Part shown: in pieces, positions 24,501 to 33,600 of the stretch
Position numbering within the stretch: position 1 is the stretch's first letter
Layout of the letters: each line of letters begins with the position of its first letter
Origin: Cryptomeria japonica
Lineage: Eukaryota; Streptophyta; Pinopsida; Cupressales; Cupressaceae
Direction: 5' to 3'
Length of the DNA: 64,000 nucleotides
Assembly (NCBI RefSeq): GCF_030272615.1
Contig: NC_081409.1
Span: 877,741,594-877,805,593, forward strand
The notes under the pieces: model-generated
Database searches by the model: none
What the model saw: only the letters and a program-made list of their open reading frames with translations
Told to the model about the DNA's origin: nothing
Position numbers and translations under genes: made by a program

Positions 24501-24781
24501 TCAATGATTTTGTGTTCATCCTTTATATTGCTGGTATTATCACATATCATAGTTTTATACATGGTTTTAATTTCCTCATCTCCTAACTCTTCAATGTTGT
24601 AGTGGATGTATATTTTGGGGTCTTCAACATATACAACTCCCTTAGGAATTTGAGAAAAAGCATCTAAGGTATCATCCTTCTTTGCTATCTTGGGAACTAA
24701 CTGAAATACGAGCCTAGGTCTTTTTATTACTTCAACAACAATAAGGTTTTCTATGTATTCAATTGCAGAGGTGGATGCCAT
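21506..24781 (-). pseudogene. D ORF2: ~1,091-codon protein of unknown function, broken by stops
   Basis: ATG at 24781 (MASTSAIEYIENLI), terminal stop at 21506. All open pieces (24781-24407, 24373-24107, 23938-23561, 23536-23207, 23152-22880, 22321-22034, 21964-21506) are in the same frame, so roughly ten in-frame stops, mostly TAG, are the only damage. Layout: N-terminal globular part to about residue 300 (DKRPDKTKKVPND, RFISMILGYKATHANRLNSVSSL); a Lys/Arg-rich middle with SPRRTRQKQQ and KKKLTPKKKKR, possible nuclear signals; then a long charged helical C-terminus (coiled coil likely). C carries a homologue. I do not recognise a named family; the N-terminal pattern vaguely recalls plant mobile-domain-like transposon proteins. 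No catalytic motif seen. Confidence 0.72.
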
Positions 24782-25091
24782 GATTAAGTACCTTTTACTA
24801 CCTTGGATGGATGATTGCTTGGAGTGTGCTTGCTTCTTGCTTGAAATGCCTTAGCTCGGAGTCTTCGCGCTCTCTGAAAATTTGAAATCTTGGTGAAATG
24901 AAATGGAGCCAAAACCTTAACTTTATAGTGTCTTTTCGCCATCTACCACATTAATTGCATGCCGGTTAAGTATTCACTTAACATTGTTTGCTGGTAATAA
25001 GTACTTTTCAACTTCTTATCTCTAATCGAGGGAATAATTAGCACATGTATCAATAGATTGCCAAACCCTCAAGGAAATTTTCTTCAATTTG

Positions 25092-26238
25092 ATGAAGAAC
25101 TTCCTACTGGTGGAGCACTACTCTATCCTCCTGGTGAAGCATCACTCTGTCCTGCCGGTGAAGCATTGACTTGTTCTACTGGTGGAGGAGTATTCCCAAT
25201 ATTTAGATTATCTTTTCTAATCCATTGTTTTGAGAATTCTTGCTTAACCTCTTCAACCTTTTCTTTACCTTTCAAGCTAGAACTTTTGTTGTCTACCGGT
25301 GTTCCTTTACTTCTACAAAATTTAGCAATATGCCCAATCTTGTTACATGCATAACAAGTTACATTATTTTTCTGAATATCTTTCCCATAACCTATGTCGG
25401 TTTGTCTGCATTGATTAGATAAATGTCCAAATCTTCCACAAACATAACATCTCACATTCATTCTACAGTTTTTAGAGTTGTGACCTACTTTGTTGCATTT
25501 AGAACATTGACTAGTGGGTGTGTTGATATTCTGATAATTTCTAGATCCACATTCATTTGCTCTATGACCATACTTATTACAATTAAAGCATTTTCTATTG
25601 AATTTATAAGCATTAGGTTGTCTTACCGGTTTGTTGTGATCCTGAGTATTTGCAGTTCCGAAGCTTTCACCAACTTCAAAGCCAATTCCAGAAGTGCCAC
25701 CTTTAGGTTTTTGATTCTTCAACAAGGTGCCAAGTTCCTCTGAGCTTTTCTTGAATTTTTCTTTATGTTGATTTGCAGTTTATAGTTCTCTTTCTAAGAC
25801 TTCTTTTTGTCTCATCAGTTCATTTGAGTCATTCTGAGTATGCATTAGATCTGTCTTCAACATGTCATTTTCATAGCTAAGTCTTGTGTTCTCATTTGCT
25901 GCATCACTTAGTCTTCTGGTCAATTCGTCTTCATTCTTCTTCTTGTCCTCGATCTCTTTGCAAAATATCATAGTCATATCCTACATTTCATTTTTTGTTG
26001 TCATGATCTCTTGCTTCAACTTGCTTATCATATCATTAAGTGATTCCTTTTCATCATTCTCATTTTGTAATTTTTCACAAAGTTCTCTTCTCTTATTTCT
26101 TGCAATAGTAAGATTTTCTTGAAGTGCCTGAATGATATCCTGAGCTGCTCTTAAATCATCTTCTAATTTGATATTTTTCAATTTTTCTACATCATAGTCT
26201 GTAAGAGCTCCTTCAAGTTGCTTCATCAGATTTTCCAT
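25092..26238 (-). pseudogene. D ORF1: coiled-coil protein with four CCHC zinc knuckles
   Basis: ATG at 26238 (MENLMKQLEGALTDYDVEK), 58 nt downstream of the PBS. The first 200 or so residues are an almost continuous heptad-rich helix (LKNIKLEDDLRAAQDIIQAL, ENTRLSYENDMLKTDL). Four CX2CX4HX4C knuckles follow at about 25590-25330: CFNCNKYGHRANEC, CSKCNKVGHNSKNC, CYVCGRFGHLSNQC, CYACNKIGHIAKFC. All keep every zinc ligand. No UBN2/capsid pattern was seen, unlike A, B and E. Stops: TAG after KNEM, one near 25780, and TAG after SPGG (25123), beyond which the frame continues to about 25092. Probably a nucleic-acid-binding Gag substitute. Confidence 0.78.
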
Positions 26239-26295
26239 CTTTATCGGTGTCAAGATCTTCCTCAAGCTGTTAGGCTTCTGAAAATAGAGGACCAA

Positions 26296-26307
26296 GCTCT
26301 GATACCA
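26296..26307 (-). promoter_or_regulatory. D primer binding site
   Basis: Minus strand TGGTATCAGAGC, a perfect initiator-Met type copia PBS, 2 nt after the 5' LTR. Confidence 0.93.
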
Positions 26308-26309
26308 AT

Positions 26310-27136
26310 TGTTAGGGGTCCCATAGATACTGAAAGGGGGGGTGAATAATTCTAACTGGTAATTAAAATTTCTTAACTTAAAACATGCAGAACATAATAT
26401 AACAGTGTACCGGTATGCAAGAAATAATGCAATAAACAGAATCAAGAACATCCACATGAAAAGCACACCATAACACAAGATTTTAATGAGGAAACTTGGT
26501 GTGGGAAAAACCTCAGTGGGATTTGTGACCCACAATATTCACTCACTAGCCAATAAGAGAATATTACTTACAATAGGGGGCCTGCACATGTAGGAAGGCG
26601 AACTGCCTAGAGCTCACTGCTCAATGGGAAGTCACACTAACTTACAAATAAGGATTATACTAATCCAATAACTTGTATTGCTCTACAATATCATCTTTAA
26701 TGCCAGATTTAGTACCAATTCTTTCTCCATTCTTTACATATACCCTTTGACCTATATTTCGCACATTAGGTCTGCCTAATATTTTTCTTTATACTTCTAC
26801 ATCACCCATGTCAAATGTCTACAATGATATCTTTTATATATAAGAGTCATTTTACAAATTGCCAAGTCGGCTTACACAATTTTACAATAATAAACAAAAT
26901 ATAATATAACAAAATCCTATCAGCCTCTGTGTCGGTATACTTATTTTCTTCTATGTCGGTGTCGGTGTCCTGAGTGCCAGTGTAGAGTGTGATCTGCTGA
27001 TGCTAGTGCACTAACTTGTCGGTGTAATTCTTTGTTGGTATAATGTCTTGCTGGTGCCATAGGATTGCAAGGTTGCCATCAATGACAAAACCTTCAATCA
27101 CATACAATGTCTCATTGGAGTGTGCATATGCCAACA
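26310..27136 (-). repeat. D 5' LTR
   Basis: 827 bp; + strand TGTTAGGGGTCCCATAG...GTGCATATGCCAACA, then AAGTT. Highly similar to 20489-21306, with scattered substitutions and a few small indels (for example an extra AGAGTCATTT segment near 26843). Confidence 0.93.
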
Positions 27137-27141
27137 AAGTT

Positions 27142-27407
27142 CACTATTATTAGCCTTAATCCTTGCCTTTTATTTCTAAAATTTCTCCAATTTCTCCTCA
27201 AAAACTGTTGTTTCTTGCTCAATAACTAATATAGGTTCGGATGAACCAATTATTTTGTCAGCTATGTAATCTATCTCCTTCTGTACTTTTCTTATCTCCT
27301 TTTCTATATCCTCTATCAAAAGATGTGGTTTGCATGTTTCCTTGTACAACTCTTTATATTCCAAAATTGTAGTATTTAGTTTTTGTAAAAGTGTATTTAT
27401 ATGTTCT
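27142..27407 (-). pseudogene. C ORF2 segment between D and F
   Basis: The minus-strand translation MEYKELYKETCKPHLLIEDIEKEIRKVQKEI aligns with D ORF2's LKEYKNLYKDTYKTNFLTVDIDKKMSKVQDEI. It identifies this 266-bp island as the helical C-terminal part of C ORF2, bounded by the AAGTT duplication of D and the GTTCT duplication of F. Confidence 0.85.
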
Positions 27408-28264
27408 TGTTGGTGAACAGATTGTCCTCTTACCTAATTTCTCTTAATTTACTCTATGCCCAATGTTATGAAGAACAGAATCGTTCACTACAGTTGAGAA
27501 AGTATTAGCTTTACTTTAACTTCCTCTCTGAATTTTCCTAAAGGTACAGCTCCCTTATCTGATTTATAATGAATTCAACTTTTATAGTGACACTTTTTCC
27601 CGAAAGTGCATAAGGTTCTCTCAACTACTCCTAGGTAGTGAGGTGATTACAAAATACAGATCGCAAATAGAAAAATTCACATACATCTAATCAACAAAAT
27701 CTATTTCAAAGAATGGATTTTCTGCTAGATTTTCCACGTATATCAAAACAGGAAATAGATGAACTTACAACTAACCAACAGCAATAAGGAAATTTCGAAT
27801 CGCTGAATTATCTCCACAAAGTGATAATAATTCAACACTCAGAACACAAAGTTTCAAAGCATAACTCGAAATCTTTCATATATGTGTATCCAACTTCAAT
27901 GCACAAAGTCTTTGGAAGCTAAAACATGCATATACTATCCTTCATCACTGTCCTCCGGAAAAATCTATATTACAACTATCTTTAACTTGCTATTCTTTTC
28001 TAATCTATTGCTAAAAAAAATCCCCCCTTTTTATCAGTTTAATGCCCCAGCATTTATAGTTATTTTTGAAATCCCGAAGGGCCTCCCTTAAAACTCAGCC
28101 CTATCGGGTTAATACAAGAAACCGTTATAAAACTAAAAAGCAGTTATCAAAAAGATAGAAGGCCAGCAGGTGACGATTCAGCTTCCGCTATATTTGCCGG
28201 TTTCTTTTTCATTTCCAACGGTCTAACACACCAGCTTCCAGCTCTGGAAAGAAGACATGAATTC

Positions 28265-31200
28265 TTACGTGGCCTGTGAGTGCGGATTCTTTAAACTCAT
28301 CAGTCGGGTTCTACATGCATCCTTCTGCCACCTGTATTCCTTCATCTTTAGGCTCTGACATGGCATCGGCTTCTCATTGAGGCGCAGCATGGATTCTATA
28401 CCTGCCAATGAAGTGAAATCATCGACCTTGGGCGTTTCTTTGTCCCTAATCCGCTCGACTGCTTCGGTGAAACTTTTAGTTAACACTTCAATGTCCATGC
28501 TGCCTTCATCCAATTGTAGGATGCCTGTGGGGTTGACAATCTTCATGTCCTTAACCAGTTCCTTATGCATGTCTGTGATTTGATTCTTGATGCCCTGGAC
28601 CTCTTTGATAGCTTCTTGGTAGATGGACTCCTTCCAGCTCATATTACTTTTCAGGATAAATAAGGTGCATGGGTCCACGGCCTTCATGGAGTTTTCACCT
28701 AAGAATTTGAGAACTCCATGCTTTTCAACTTCAATTACCTGGGAAACTATGGTTTGATACCGTGACAATTCCGTCTCCCATACTGGTATCAAAGTTTGAA
28801 TCTCTTCAAGTAATGCTTCACCCTCGGAATAGATACTAGTAACTTCTGAAATAAACTTATTCCCTTGCTCTAATATGTTATTTACCCAACTAACCACAGC
28901 ATCAGACAGCAATTTTCCCCTCTGCGTCTGTTTCATCAATTGCTGGCTTTCGGCAGAATTTGGGTTGAATGGCTGAGGTAGCTGGATTATTGAGTTAGGC
29001 CCTAAATTAGTCAGCGAATTGATGTATGTGGCCATCATCACCACCATTGCTTTCAATTCTTTCTTCTCCTTAGAATCTTTTTCTGATTGAGTGAGCATGT
29101 GGTCAGCAGAAAACTTAAAGAAATTATTGCCAGTATTCCTGCTAAGGGTACCTAGTTCAATAGAAGTGACTTTGAATCCTTCCTCATCAATTTCCCCTAA
29201 CTCCCTTTTCTGCTTATAAGTAGCCACTTCCGCTATGATTTTCCCAGTCACTGGATCCTTAGTGAGACAAGCATCCGTTTTCATTTTCTTTGCTTTAGAC
29301 CCTCTAGCCGCATACCTAGTGACAATGTCCTTTACTGGCGAGGCCACTGGTTGTAAACTCCGTTTCTTATTGATTGAATTTGACAACCATAAAGGAACAG
29401 TGGGAGTGGTTGATACCATCTGAGTATCTCTAGTCGGAGTCAAGAACTTGGGTTGATCTGCCTTTGGTGTTTCAATGAATTGGACTTCATCATCTGCTTC
29501 ATCTCGAAAAGGGGACTTGTCACTTGAATCCCGCTCTGGTGATGTCATTTTCTGCTTCTGGGAACTAGGCTGCTTCAAAGTTTTGTTCCTAAAATGGGAT
29601 CTCGTTCTAGGAGCCGTGACTTGGGAAGGGAACTTTATTTTCTTATCTGAGGCCAATGTATCACCTGCAACATGAGAAAGTGGAATGTAAGATTGAAGCG
29701 GTTCCGAGAGAGAAATCACCTTAGTAGAAGACTCATTGATGTTTCCAGTCCTTTTCCTCTGCAACCAATCATCCGTATAAGTTAATATGGATCTGGCTCT
29801 CCAATTAATATCATCATCTTCCTCCTTGCTCCAATCAACTGTCAAGAATTTTGTTTCATTTGATTCTTCCCATTCGGGTTCAACTAGACATGAACCATCC
29901 TCAACGATCCCTTGTGTTTTGAACTTCAATTTGAAAGAATTAATTTGCTGCAGGGTGAGTCTAGAATGGTCATTCTTCAAGACTTCTTCTTCATTTTCAC
30001 AATCTTCCCATAAATCTTCTAGCTGCGGAAGAACTGTTGAGTTGATTTCAAGGCTGAGGGTTAGAGCTGCATATCCTTTATTATCGAAGTTTCTCCTGCT
30101 GCGGTAGAAACCAAGATTGAACCCCAGCAAATTGCTTCCGATGATGGAAGCGTCATTCATGTTATTACACACCAAAGAGTGCAGCTTAATAGGAAAGACC
30201 GTTTCCCATTTATCCTGAGGGAGATTATCCTTAATAACAGCAGAAAGTTGCCTGCACAATTCAGCTAAAATGAAACAATCAAGGGCATATTGAGGCAACC
30301 TCACAGGTTCTTCCTCAAACCCTCTGACTCTCAAATATGTGAACCTGGGGAACTGAATAAAAGAACTTCCATAATGTTGAACCAGCCTCAGCGATTCAGA
30401 AGAGAGTCGTGGCATCTGAACACCTTCTAGAGCCGAATAAATGTTCTCAAACAATATATCATGCACCTTACGGAAACCCTCCAGGACTCTGTCTTTTTGC
30501 AACAACGGGCAGTATTGGAAAATGGTCATTTCCTCATTCCATACCTCATGTGGAAGAGCAGCGAGATCACAGGTGCAGGCAATACAATAAGTCAAATATG
30601 AGGCCATACGGAAATCTTGTCTAGATTCTTTGGCGCGTTTGAGCTGGTTTCTCAGGGAAGTGGCAATAATCTCCGCCCAATCCATCCATTGTTCACCCTT
30701 TAAGATAATTTCAATGTACCTATACATCCATTCTTCGAACAAACATACATCAGCCGAACCTTTCACCCTGTGTAATAATACCACCAGGTCGTGAATGTGG
30801 GGTTTCATGTGGCTTCTAGTAATGACCTTGGGAAGTCTAGACCCACCTCCATAGTTAACCTTGGTCCATTTCCTGGCAAGAGTGTTTCGGTACACACTAG
30901 GGTTTTCCCGATACTCAGCTTTAGCTTGAATGGGTGAGAAAGCGGCAAAGGTACTTGTTGTTAATTTCAAAACAGAAGAAATGGTTTCTCTAGAGACAGA
31001 AAGTATGACATTACCATTTTTGCTCACTATGCTCTTGCTTCTTACATCATAATGGTCAATGCAGAGTTGTAAGAGTTCAGGGTGTACGAAGGCAGGGGGA
31101 AATGCAGCAGCTTCAATTAACCCGCTCGTTAATATTTCCATACATCCCTTAACCTCTTCCGTATTCGCAAGAAAACTTGCTTGAAGATTTTCCACATTTA

Positions 31201-31285
31201 CACCTTCTAAATTGATATCACAAATCACTGGTCTTTTACATTCAAGGCTAGAAAAATTACCGAGAAAATGCATAATCGACTTCAT
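28265..31285 (-). CDS. F LTR ORF, 3' LTR copy: 1,006-aa protein of unknown function
   Basis: Uninterrupted from ATG 31285 (MKSIMHFLGN) to a TAA at 28265. The 5' LTR copy has CAA at this stop, so the ancestral protein extended about 60 residues further. N-terminal ~430 residues look globular (LLQLCIDHYDVRSKSIVSKNG, HYGSSFIQFPRFTYLRV, RLPQYALDCFILAELCRQL). The middle (about 500-680) is polar with basic patches (TAPRTRSHFRNKTLKQ, RGSKAKKMK). The C-terminal ~300 residues are charged and helical (possible coiled coil). No transmembrane segment, signal peptide or enzyme motif seen. It is not gag, pol or env. Layout resembles C/D ORF2 (globular, basic, helical), and DWAEIIATSLRNQLKRAK ... FRMASYL is weakly similar to a stretch there. 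Function unknown. Confidence 0.75.
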   Translation of the reverse strand: MKSIMHFLGNFSSLECKRPVICDINLEGVNVENLQASFLANTEEVKGCMEILTSGLIEAAAFPPAFVHPELLQLCIDHYDVRSKSIVSKNGNVILSVSRETISSVLKLTTSTFAAFSPIQAKAEYRENPSVYRNTLARKWTKVNYGGGSRLPKVITRSHMKPHIHDLVVLLHRVKGSADVCLFEEWMYRYIEIILKGEQWMDWAEIIATSLRNQLKRAKESRQDFRMASYLTYCIACTCDLAALPHEVWNEEMTIFQYCPLLQKDRVLEGFRKVHDILFENIYSALEGVQMPRLSSESLRLVQHYGSSFIQFPRFTYLRVRGFEEEPVRLPQYALDCFILAELCRQLSAVIKDNLPQDKWETVFPIKLHSLVCNNMNDASIIGSNLLGFNLGFYRSRRNFDNKGYAALTLSLEINSTVLPQLEDLWEDCENEEEVLKNDHSRLTLQQINSFKLKFKTQGIVEDGSCLVEPEWEESNETKFLTVDWSKEEDDDINWRARSILTYTDDWLQRKRTGNINESSTKVISLSEPLQSYIPLSHVAGDTLASDKKIKFPSQVTAPRTRSHFRNKTLKQPSSQKQKMTSPERDSSDKSPFRDEADDEVQFIETPKADQPKFLTPTRDTQMVSTTPTVPLWLSNSINKKRSLQPVASPVKDIVTRYAARGSKAKKMKTDACLTKDPVTGKIIAEVATYKQKRELGEIDEEGFKVTSIELGTLSRNTGNNFFKFSADHMLTQSEKDSKEKKELKAMVVMMATYINSLTNLGPNSIIQLPQPFNPNSAESQQLMKQTQRGKLLSDAVVSWVNNILEQGNKFISEVTSIYSEGEALLEEIQTLIPVWETELSRYQTIVSQVIEVEKHGVLKFLGENSMKAVDPCTLFILKSNMSWKESIYQEAIKEVQGIKNQITDMHKELVKDMKIVNPTGILQLDEGSMDIEVLTKSFTEAVERIRDKETPKVDDFTSLAGIESMLRLNEKPMPCQSLKMKEYRWQKDACRTRLMSLKNPHSQAT

Positions 31286-31514
31286 TCTTAACTTAAACAA
31301 GCAAGACCTCTTTCAGACAAACCTTTGAAAATAACAGTTTTGCAGAATAGAACAAGGGTTACCAAACTCTCACCTGTTTTCCATTGAAAAGTAAATAATC
31401 TCCTCTAGCTTCCCTAACTGCTCCTTCTCTCCGAAATCAGACCTCCTCTCCTTTATCCTTTTTCTTTGTTTTCGGATAACTTACCAGGCAATCTGAATGA
31501 AAATTTATCACAGG

Positions 31515-31530
31515 GGAATTTTATACATGG
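31515..31530 (-). promoter_or_regulatory. F LTR TATA-like box upstream of the LTR ORF
   Basis: Sense strand reads TGTATAAAATTCCCC, about 235 bp before the ORF's ATG. It is conserved in the other LTR near 42462-42474. If used, the ORF lies just downstream of the start site, in R/U5. Motif-only call. Confidence 0.45.
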
Positions 31531-32107
31531 GAAGACCGGATAATGCTAGTTTATCACCTCACATCGGGATTGACATGCTCGAGGCGTTGATGCATAAATG
31601 CCTCGATTAATGATTTTACCCTTTCGCATGAGTTAATAATAATTTATTTCGTGCGATATCCAGTCATGCATGAAACAAAGGTCTACTCACACTCATAACA
31701 ATGATGCCCTTTTCCTTGAAAAAGAAATAAAATCTTTTGATTTGACATGCCGACGGGACCATTGATTGTTTTGAGAGAAAGGCAGTGCAACGTACTCCAA
31801 AAATAAACTTCTGACGTCGGTACTTGCCAAAAACTACTTTGAATAGGTTTGAACCAAGCTTCAAAACGGTTCAAAGTACTTCGAAAGAACCGCCGCGATA
31901 AGGATACTTCCTGCCAAAGAAAGAGTGTTAGTGTGAAAAATTTGGTTGAATCACTTTGAACTACTTCAAACCGAGGTTCGAAATGATTCGAAGCGATTCA
32001 AAGGGAGGGGAGCAATGACCGTGGAAACTTGTGACCTTAACCAACTTATTCAAAAGATGATAGATACTTAGATGATAAAGGGGAGACCTCGAATAAGATA
32101 GGTGGGG

Positions 32108-32118
32108 TTTTTATAAAG
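32108..32118 (-). promoter_or_regulatory. F LTR second TATA-like box near LTR start
   Basis: Sense CTTTATAAAAA, about 45 bp from the LTR's 5' end; same motif at 43055-43065 in the other LTR. It would give an unusually short U3. It competes with the 31515 box as promoter candidate. Confidence 0.35.
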
Positions 32119-32161
32119 GGGGAACCTTGAAGTAATATGGCGACTCTAAACACAACTAACA

Positions 32162-32311
32162 GGGGTTCTGACTGGGGGCTGTGTATGCGGAATACACAGA
32201 GAACTCAAAAACAGGAGATAGAACTCAAAACAGCGGACAGGAAAGAAAACAACAAGAACGAGAAAACTAGACACAACAAAATATTATGTACACAGCAGGG
32301 GACATCAAAAC
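32162..32311 (-). other. F 3' untranslated end, no polypurine tract visible
   Basis: 150 bp between the integrase stop and the 3' LTR. The last 20 sense bases are pyrimidine-rich (CAGCCCCCAGTCAGAACCCC) and not a purine tract. Confidence 0.6.
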
Positions 32312-33600
32312 TTAGAATTTGACCAGCTTCAAATCCTGCCCGTTATATGTAAAAGGCAGAATTGTTCCATCTGGGTATTTCAAACGGAAAGTATTAGGAC
32401 CAACCACTTCTAAAATAAAGAACGGACCTTTCCAAAGAGATTCAAATTTTTCATGTGTTCCTTTCGGTTCTTTCCTCTTATCCCACAGGAGCACTTCATC
32501 ATTCTTAAGGAAGTTTCTTGGTCGAGCTTTCCTATCAAAAATGCGCTTTACATTCATCTGGTGTTCCGTGATGTGATCAACTAATCTGTCCCTCTCATTT
32601 TCCAGCTTGTGCAGGTACATGACTCTCTTCTCCAATGAATTTTTAAAGAATTGATCTTCAATGACCGATTGCAATTTAGCTGCCGATAACTCCAGGGGTA
32701 AAGATACCTGAGCTCCAATCCCATATACTAATTCAAACGGAGCCATCCCAATAGCTCTTTTTGGTGTGATCCGGTCTGCCCACAATGCTTCGTAGAGCCT
32801 TTTGTGCCAATCTCGGGAATCGTCAGATACCAATTTTTTTATGATGGCCACTAGATTCTTATTGCTAGACTCTGCCTATCCATTTCCCTGTGGGAAATAA
32901 TCGGATGAATGTGCTAATGATACCCCATGCTCATAACAGAAAAGTGATATTTCCTCTGATGAGAAATAAGTGGCATTATCTGAAACCACTTTCTGAGGTA
33001 CACCAAATCTAACAAAAATTTGCTCCATCAGAAATTCACATACCACTTGAGAGTTGGATTTCTTCGTTGGAATCGCCTCCACCCATTTAGTGAAATAATC
33101 TATCGCTGTTAGAATGTAGATATGTCCAGCGCTTGATGGAGGATTTATAGGCCCAATAAAGTCAATGCCCCATTGTTGAAAAGGTTCATCAATTACTACA
33201 GGTCTGAGAGGTAATGCTGCCAATTGAGGGCGTCCAGTAAAAAGTTGACATTTCTCACAGTTTTTCACAAACTTATAAGCATCTTTGAACATACCTGGCC
33301 AGTAAAAACAATTCCTGAGAATTTTAAAGGCAGTAACAGTGGATGAAAAGTGCCCTCCGCAAGCCTCAGAATGGTACGCCTTTAACAATTTTCCTTGTTG
33401 CTCTGTGTCCACGCACCTTAAGAATGTTCCATCAATTCCCCTCTTATATAGAACACCATCTGAAATTACATATTTGGCGGCTTTCAGTCTAAGATTCCGT
33501 CTTTCTTTATAATCCATATTTGATGGGCATTCACCGTATGAAAGAAAATATGCAATGTCAGAGAACCAAGGATCTGTTAGACTGACCAGTAAAACCGTAT
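32312..33600 (-). pseudogene. F integrase
   Basis: Zinc module: AYHSEACGGHFSS then NCEKCQLF (HHCC). Core: WGIDFIGPINPP (first Asp), KVVSDNATYFSS (second Asp), PQGNG followed by a TAG where Gln stands in relatives (32876) and AESSNKNL (Glu). Past this stop the frame stays open to 32312 (GMAPFELVYGIGAQVSLPLE, WKGPFFILEVVGPNTFRLKYPDG), the usual gypsy integrase C-terminal domain. No chromodomain. A single CAG-to-TAG change is the only visible lesion. Confidence 0.9.

Larger units (their letters stand above)
20489..27136 (-). mobile_element. D: complete pol-less copia-like LTR element (C family)
   Basis: 6648 bp with TSD AAGTT at 20484-20488 and 27137-27141. LTRs of 818 and 827 bp, PBS at 26296-26307, PPT at 21307-21322. 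Between them are only ORF1 (coiled coil plus four CCHC knuckles) and ORF2 (1,091 codons with stops). No enzyme domain was found on either strand. Inserted in C's ORF2. Structural completeness with a clean TSD shows that the layout is a mobile unit and not a random deletion product. Confidence 0.94.
27408..32161 (-). repeat. F 3' LTR (4754 bp, contains ORF)
   Basis: + strand TGTTGGTGAACAG...CACAACTAACA. It matches 38355-43108 base for base in length. In sense direction: TATA-like CTTTATAAAAA at 32108-32118, phased TTCGAA/TTCAAA words at 31965-32002, TGTATAAAATTCCCC near 31515-31527, the LTR ORF from 31285, then about 720 bp of non-coding 3' part. Confidence 0.95.

Noticed and set aside
25123-25725. 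Cellular CCHC zinc-finger protein gene (CNBP-like)
   Set aside because: Four knuckles look similar, but PBS, LTRs, TSD and the homologue in C show that it belongs to a retroelement.
28377-30624. Plus-strand ORFs opposite the F LTR ORF, and the same set at 39324-41571
   Set aside because: They recur because the LTR is duplicated; no start context or family likeness, and the long minus-strand frame explains them.
28265-31300. F LTR ORF as an env-like gene
   Set aside because: No signal peptide, transmembrane segment or furin-like site; it lies in the LTR and not between integrase and PPT.
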